From: an uncultured Alphaproteobacteria bacterium
GTDB lineage: Bacteria; Pseudomonadota; Alphaproteobacteria; Paracaedibacterales; CAITNM01
DNA length: 47,643 nucleotides
Assembly (NCBI GenBank): GCA_903874955.1
Contig: CAIQTY010000048.1
Location: 1 to 47,643, forward strand
Reading direction: 5' to 3'
The notes under the pieces were generated by a model. That model was not told where the DNA came from and did not search any database. It worked only from the letters and a program-made list of their open reading frames with translations. Positions within the stretch are counted from its first letter, which is position 1, and each line of letters begins with the position of its first letter. A program made the translations under genes and the position numbers. Below are positions 43,561 to 47,643 of the stretch, piece by piece.

Positions 43561-45453
43561 ATGCTACAAGTTTTTCGTGACCATGCACACAAATGGTTTG
43601 TGAAGTTATTATTTTGGATATTGGTTTTAAGCTTCGGATTATGGGGAATAGGAGATGTGATCTACAAGTTCCTAACCCACAGACCTGTTGTCAAAGTTGG
43701 TAAACATACAATTAGTCAAGAAGAGCTTTCACACAATCTTCAAAAAGAACACGCCCGGATACAGGAAGCTACAAAAGGCAAAATTCCTCAACAGGAACTA
43801 AAAGCTTTAGGTGTTCACAATTCCGTAATTAATAGACTGGTTAATCATTTGCTTGTATCTGATCAACTAGAAAAAATGGATATGGGAACATCAGATGAAG
43901 CTTTAAAAGAGCAAATTCATAACATGCCTGCATTTAAAACTGATGGGCAATTTGATCCAGAGAAATTTTTAAGTGCGCTAAATCAACAAAGCATGAGCGA
44001 AGCTAATTTTTTAAAAGAAGCACGCTATGGTTTGTTAGCGCAGCAGCTATTTTCAAGTATAAGTCTTGCTGGAAAATTACCAGAGTCTTACACAAACAGT
44101 TTGATTGACGCGTTAATGCGTGAAAAAGTATTTGCCATCGTTGAGATTCGTGCTGATAGACAAATTCTTGATCAGACCGCAAGCGCGGAACAGATTGAAA
44201 GTTACTATGAGCAAAACAAGAACAAGTATATTGTTCCTGAATATCGTGACGTCACTGTTCTTGTTCTTGATAATAAAGCATTGCGCCAAATTCTTGGTAT
44301 TACTGACTCACAAATATTTCAATCCTATGAAAGCAAAAAAGAAAATCTTAAATATCCAGAACGCAGAGATATAAACGGCCTAACCTATACCCAAGAGGAC
44401 AAGGCTCAAAAAGCTATAGAAATGGCAGAAAAGGGAGTCTCGCTTAAAAAAATTGAAAAAGAAATTCCTGGTGGTGAGTTTGAAAAAATAGGTTTGGTTG
44501 GAAAACAACAACTTCCTGCATTTGCAGCTGAAGAAGTATTTACCCTGCAAGCTGGAAAAACGACAAAAGTTATTCGAACCGGTTTTGGTTTCCATATTTT
44601 TGAAGTGAACAAGATCGAACAGCCAAGAATAGCAACATTTGAAGAAGTAAAGGGCGAATTGGAATCACAGATTATTCAAGAACAAAAATCAGTAAAACTC
44701 GATGAAATTCGTAGCCAAATTGATGATGCTATTGCCGCAGGACAGAGCCTCAGTGATGTTGCAGCTAAACTGAAATTAACTGCCCAAACATTTGAAGTTG
44801 ATGCCCAAGGAAAAAATGCCGAGGGCAAATCCGTATTAACAGTTTCTAAGGGGTTGAGTGACTCTATTATTGAAAAAGCCTTTTCTATTGAACAAGGACT
44901 TGATAGCGGTTTTGTTGATGTGACCGGTGAGGGAGCTTTCGTTTTGACCGTAAACAAGGTGAATTCAGCGCATGATCCTGAATTTTCAAAAATTGAACGG
45001 AAAGTTCGTAAAGATTGGGAAATGGATGAAAAGCTTGAACTCGCTTCAAGACTAGCAGCATTGATTACTTCTGAAGCCAAATCTTTAAATGCGCTGGTTA
45101 GCCTCTCAAATAAGCATAACCTTACACTTTCAACAAATCTTACACTTTCAAGGTTTGATATAGGTAACCCTGAGAGAAAATCCTATGCCCTCTTCCCTGT
45201 AACGTTGGCAGAAAAAGCATTTATGTTGGCTCCTGAAAAAGCAATTGCGGGGCCCAATGAGACTGGTGGATTTACTGTCGTGATGCTGCAAAAAGTAGGT
45301 GATATCAAGGCAAGTAAAAAAGAAATCCAAGATCTTCTCAGCAAAATTAATAATATGTTTCAAGAAGATATCTGCGCAGCGACGATCAACTCTTTGAAAG
45401 AGCAACATAAGATTGAAATTAATCAAGAGATGCTGAGTCAAATGATGGAGTAA
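43561..45453 (+). CDS. ppiD: PpiD-like periplasmic peptidyl-prolyl isomerase/foldase
   Basis: A membrane-anchored SurA/PpiD-type chaperone. The 630 residues start with the family pattern MLQVFRDHAHKWFVKLLFWILVLSFGLWGIGDV; one helix at about 13-36 anchors it, with the rest in the periplasm. A SurA_N-like helical domain (50-190) contains ISQEELSHNLQKEHARIQ and FDPEKFLSALNQQSMSEANFLKEAR. The parvulin-like domain near 260-350 includes GFGFHIFEVNKIEQP and lacks several catalytic residues usual for active parvulins. A second helical region follows. It is the first gene of a run with bcp and fumC. Confidence 0.88.
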   Translation: MLQVFRDHAHKWFVKLLFWILVLSFGLWGIGDVIYKFLTHRPVVKVGKHTISQEELSHNLQKEHARIQEATKGKIPQQELKALGVHNSVINRLVNHLLVSDQLEKMDMGTSDEALKEQIHNMPAFKTDGQFDPEKFLSALNQQSMSEANFLKEARYGLLAQQLFSSISLAGKLPESYTNSLIDALMREKVFAIVEIRADRQILDQTASAEQIESYYEQNKNKYIVPEYRDVTVLVLDNKALRQILGITDSQIFQSYESKKENLKYPERRDINGLTYTQEDKAQKAIEMAEKGVSLKKIEKEIPGGEFEKIGLVGKQQLPAFAAEEVFTLQAGKTTKVIRTGFGFHIFEVNKIEQPRIATFEEVKGELESQIIQEQKSVKLDEIRSQIDDAIAAGQSLSDVAAKLKLTAQTFEVDAQGKNAEGKSVLTVSKGLSDSIIEKAFSIEQGLDSGFVDVTGEGAFVLTVNKVNSAHDPEFSKIERKVRKDWEMDEKLELASRLAALITSEAKSLNALVSLSNKHNLTLSTNLTLSRFDIGNPERKSYALFPVTLAEKAFMLAPEKAIAGPNETGGFTVVMLQKVGDIKASKKEIQDLLSKINNMFQEDICAATINSLKEQHKIEINQEMLSQMME

Positions 45454-45455
45454 CC

Positions 45456-45929
45456 ATGTTAAATGTAGGTGACAAAATCCCAACCTTTTCTTTGCCTAAT
45501 CAGCTTGAGCAGGTTGTTTCTTCCGATCACTTAAACGGCTCCTGGGTGGTTTTGTATTTTTACCCAAAAGACAACACGCCAGGATGCACCCAGGAATCTT
45601 GCGACTTTCGAGATTCTGAAGAGCTTTTAAAAAAACAGGGGTGCATGGTGCTTGGTATCTCTAAAGATTCTCCCAAAAGTCACACCAATTTTATTGCGAA
45701 ATACAACTTTCCTTTCGATCTTTTAAGTGATGAAAAAAGTGATGTATGCGAGCAATTTGGTGTATGGGTTGAAAAAAGTATGTATGGCAAGAAATACTTT
45801 GGTATTGAACGTTCAACTTTTTTAATTGCACCTGATGGTAAAATTGTACACATCTGGAAAAAAGTCAGCGTAAAAGACCATGTAAATAGCGTCCTTAAGG
45901 TATTAGAGACCGAACTTCAAAAGCAATGA
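45456..45929 (+). CDS. bcp: Thiol peroxidase of the Bcp/PrxQ family
   Basis: Reduces hydrogen peroxide and organic peroxides with thioredoxin. The 157-residue product has [23 protein letters not shown] near 31-53; Cys44 is the peroxidatic and Cys49 the resolving cysteine, the spacing of PrxQ/Bcp. [13 protein letters not shown] follows. The gene starts 2 bases after the PpiD-like stop and lies 13 bases before fumC, so the three are probably cotranscribed. Confidence 0.96.
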   Translation: MLNVGDKIPTFSLPNQLEQVVSSDHLNGSWVVLYFYPKDNTPGCTQESCDFRDSEELLKKQGCMVLGISKDSPKSHTNFIAKYNFPFDLLSDEKSDVCEQFGVWVEKSMYGKKYFGIERSTFLIAPDGKIVHIWKKVSVKDHVNSVLKVLETELQKQ

Positions 45930-45942
45930 AAGAGCTCCCCTT

Positions 45943-47319
45943 ATGTCACGAGTAGAACATGATTCAATGGGGGCTGTTGAAGTTCCGAGTAACGCTTATT
46001 GGGGGGCTCAAACCGAACGCTCTAGGCAAAATTTCAAAATTGGTGGCCATAAAATGCCGCCCTTGCTTATCAAAGCTTTTGCTATCTTAAAAAGAGGTGC
46101 AGCCGAAACCAATTTTCGTCTTGGTAAAATTGATGAAAGTGTAGCCAAAGCCATCATCCAAGCTTGTGATGAAGTTATTGCTGATAATTTTCCAGATCAG
46201 TTCCCCTTGGTTGTTTGGCAAACTGGCTCAGGGACCCAAACAAATATGAACCTTAACGAGGTCATCGCCAATCGCGCTAACGAATTACTCGGGTTTCCTC
46301 TAGGATCGAAAAAGCCAGTACATCCGAATGATCATGTTAATTATGGTCAATCATCAAATGATAGTTTTCCAACTGCCATGCATATTGCAACTGCTATGGC
46401 TATAGTCAATACCTTAAGGCCTGCCCTTGAAAAATTGAAGGAATCGTTTGTAAAAAAGACCAAAGAATTTGAAAAGTATATAAAAGTAGGCAGGACCCAC
46501 TTACAAGACGCAACTCCAATTAAACTATCACAAGAATTTTCCGCGTTTGTTATGCAAATTAGTAATAACATTGACCGTTTAGATAGTGTCATGCCAAGGG
46601 TTTTTCAATTGGCCCAAGGAGGTACAGCAGTCGGTACCGGTATTAATTGCCCTGATGGCTTTCCTGAAGCTTTTGCAAAAGAGGTTTCAACTTACACAAA
46701 ACTACCCTTTGTAACGGCACCTAATAAATTTGAAGCACTTAGTTGCCATGACACGCTTATTGAAGTTTCTGGCGTACTGAATGTCATCGCGACAAGCTTG
46801 ATGAAAATCGCTAATGATATTCGTTTTCTTGCATCTGGCCCAAGATGCGGCCTTGGGGAGCTCCTATTGCCGGAAAATGAACCGGGATCATCGATCATGC
46901 CAGGAAAGGTTAATCCAACCCAAGCGGAGGCGATGACAATGGTTTGCTGCCAAGTAATGGGTAACCATACAACTATCACCATTGCGGGCAGTTTGGGGCA
47001 TTTTCAACTTAATGTCTTTAAACCTGTCATCATTTATAACGTTTTAGAATCGATTCAACTTCTTGCCGATGCCTGCGAAAGCTTCAGAGTCAATTGCCTC
47101 GATGGCATTGAGGTTAATGCTAATCGATTAAAAGACAACTTAGATAAGTCTCTTATGCTGGTGACAGCCCTTAACCCGGTCATAGGGTACGATAATGCCG
47201 CAAAAGTCGCAAAAAAAGCACTACATGAGGATATTACCTTAGCTGAGGCTGCTGAACAACTCGGGTTGCTCAGCCGGGAAGAATTTGAAAAGCACGTAAA
47301 ACCAGAAGCAATGGTTTAG
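45943..47319 (+). CDS. fumC: Fumarate hydratase class II
   Basis: Iron-independent fumarase, TCA cycle; converts fumarate to malate. The 458 residues match class II. Motifs include [61 protein letters not shown] and the signature [17 protein letters not shown]. It completes with sdhCDAB two adjacent TCA steps in one window, though the two loci are far apart. No clear terminator follows; only a weak AGCCA/TGGCT hairpin at 47415-47428. Confidence 0.98.
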   Translation: MSRVEHDSMGAVEVPSNAYWGAQTERSRQNFKIGGHKMPPLLIKAFAILKRGAAETNFRLGKIDESVAKAIIQACDEVIADNFPDQFPLVVWQTGSGTQTNMNLNEVIANRANELLGFPLGSKKPVHPNDHVNYGQSSNDSFPTAMHIATAMAIVNTLRPALEKLKESFVKKTKEFEKYIKVGRTHLQDATPIKLSQEFSAFVMQISNNIDRLDSVMPRVFQLAQGGTAVGTGINCPDGFPEAFAKEVSTYTKLPFVTAPNKFEALSCHDTLIEVSGVLNVIATSLMKIANDIRFLASGPRCGLGELLLPENEPGSSIMPGKVNPTQAEAMTMVCCQVMGNHTTITIAGSLGHFQLNVFKPVIIYNVLESIQLLADACESFRVNCLDGIEVNANRLKDNLDKSLMLVTALNPVIGYDNAAKVAKKALHEDITLAEAAEQLGLLSREEFEKHVKPEAMV

Positions 47320-47492
47320 TATGGAAAGCTTTTTTATATTACAAGCACCCAGAAATATCAAAACAACACCCTCAAGATAGTGGCTATTTTTCTCACAATT
47401 TTTTAACCTGACTTTAGCCATTTTTGGCTCCCTCATGAAATTCAAAGGTTACCCCAGCAACGCCTTTAAAAGACCTGCAGGGAAGCCTAAAA

Positions 47493-47642
47493 TTACTGGA
47501 CAGGAGCAGCAGTTTTTCTAATCATTCTTACTAAACCGTCTGCATTCGATGAAGTCGAAGAAGAGGATGAGCTGTGCGATGAGGAAGAATTTGGTAAGAA
47601 ACTTGTATCCTCAGTAAAGTCTCGATGATGTCTGATGAATTG
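47493..47642 (-). CDS. 3' end of a serine-rich protein (partial)
   Basis: On the minus strand a frame enters from the right edge and stays open for 49 codons to a TAA at 47493-47495. The visible end contains a run of about 12 serines broken by His and Thr, then NADGLVRMIRKTAAPVQ. The other minus frame at the edge stops within 11 codons. The family cannot be named; a low-complexity serine tail fits secreted or surface proteins. The 173 bases between this and fumC hold no gene that I can support. Confidence 0.4.
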   Translation of the reverse strand, partial: QFIRHHRDFTEDTSFLPNSSSSHSSSSSSTSSNADGLVRMIRKTAAPVQ

Positions 47643-47643
47643 T

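Noticed and set aside
47239..47445. 68-codon minus-strand frame overlapping the end of fumC, with an SD-like GAGGGAG before an internal ATG
   Set aside because: Much of it is antisense to fumC, it lacks any family features, and the composition is random-like.
1..47643. CRISPR arrays, insertion sequences, prophage or toxin-antitoxin pairs
   Set aside because: No regularly spaced direct repeats, transposase-like proteins, phage structural genes or small two-gene toxin modules were seen.

Overview
The window is a gene-dense, AT-rich stretch of a bacterial chromosome. Gene content and order point to an alphaproteobacterium: sdhCDAB order, a very large NAD-glutamate dehydrogenase, the gpmI-envC-ctpA string, a DUF3035-type lipoprotein followed by two M16 peptidases, and tpiA divergent from a PpiD-like foldase. 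The AT bias, short intergenic gaps and degenerate copies of some enzymes suggest a host-associated lineage such as Holosporales. That placement is inference; no rRNA or taxon-specific marker is present.

Layout. 1-1306: the 3' end of an unknown gene, an AT-rich spacer and a secreted lysine-rich protein of unknown function. 1307-4598 (+): sdhCDAB. 4674-15360 (-): one run reading xerD, rimP, nusA, infB, HAD phosphatase, NAD-GDH, ending at a bidirectional terminator. 15458-16501 (+): a multi-spanning membrane protein with a proline-rich repeat tail and a strong terminator. 16532-23377 (-): a tight, mostly overlapping run of gpmI, envC-like, ctpA-like lipoprotein, nnrE, GST, comF, UbiB/ABC1. 23467-24802 (+): a periplasmic rhodanese and a CYTH protein. 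24858-29319 (-): glyQ, glyS, bamE and a membrane-anchored ELM1-like protein. 29422-33885 (-): DUF3035-type lipoprotein, two M16 proteins, pgi. 33996-36334 (-): mutL, rpiB. 36390-40935 (+): gap, pyk, miaA, mutY. 41170-43475 (-): tpiA, fabD, cutA, DUF167. 43561-47319 (+): PpiD-like foldase, bcp, fumC. The right edge holds the 3' end of a serine-rich reading frame on the minus strand.

Together the genes cover part of glycolysis (pgi, tpiA, gap, gpmI, pyk), rpiB, TCA steps (sdh, fumC, glutamate entry by GDH), the translation core (IF2, NusA, RimP, GlyRS, MiaA), DNA maintenance (XerD, MutL, MutY) and envelope biogenesis (BamE, PpiD, EnvC-like, CtpA-like). No rRNA, tRNA, CRISPR array, insertion sequence or prophage was found. 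I see no clear new multi-gene system. The best leads are a secreted rhodanese with a nuclear-localisation-like tail, two unknown proteins (500-1126 and 15458-16501), a small dispersed palindromic repeat family, a tandem duplication at the start of gap, and envelope or repair enzymes lacking canonical catalytic residues.
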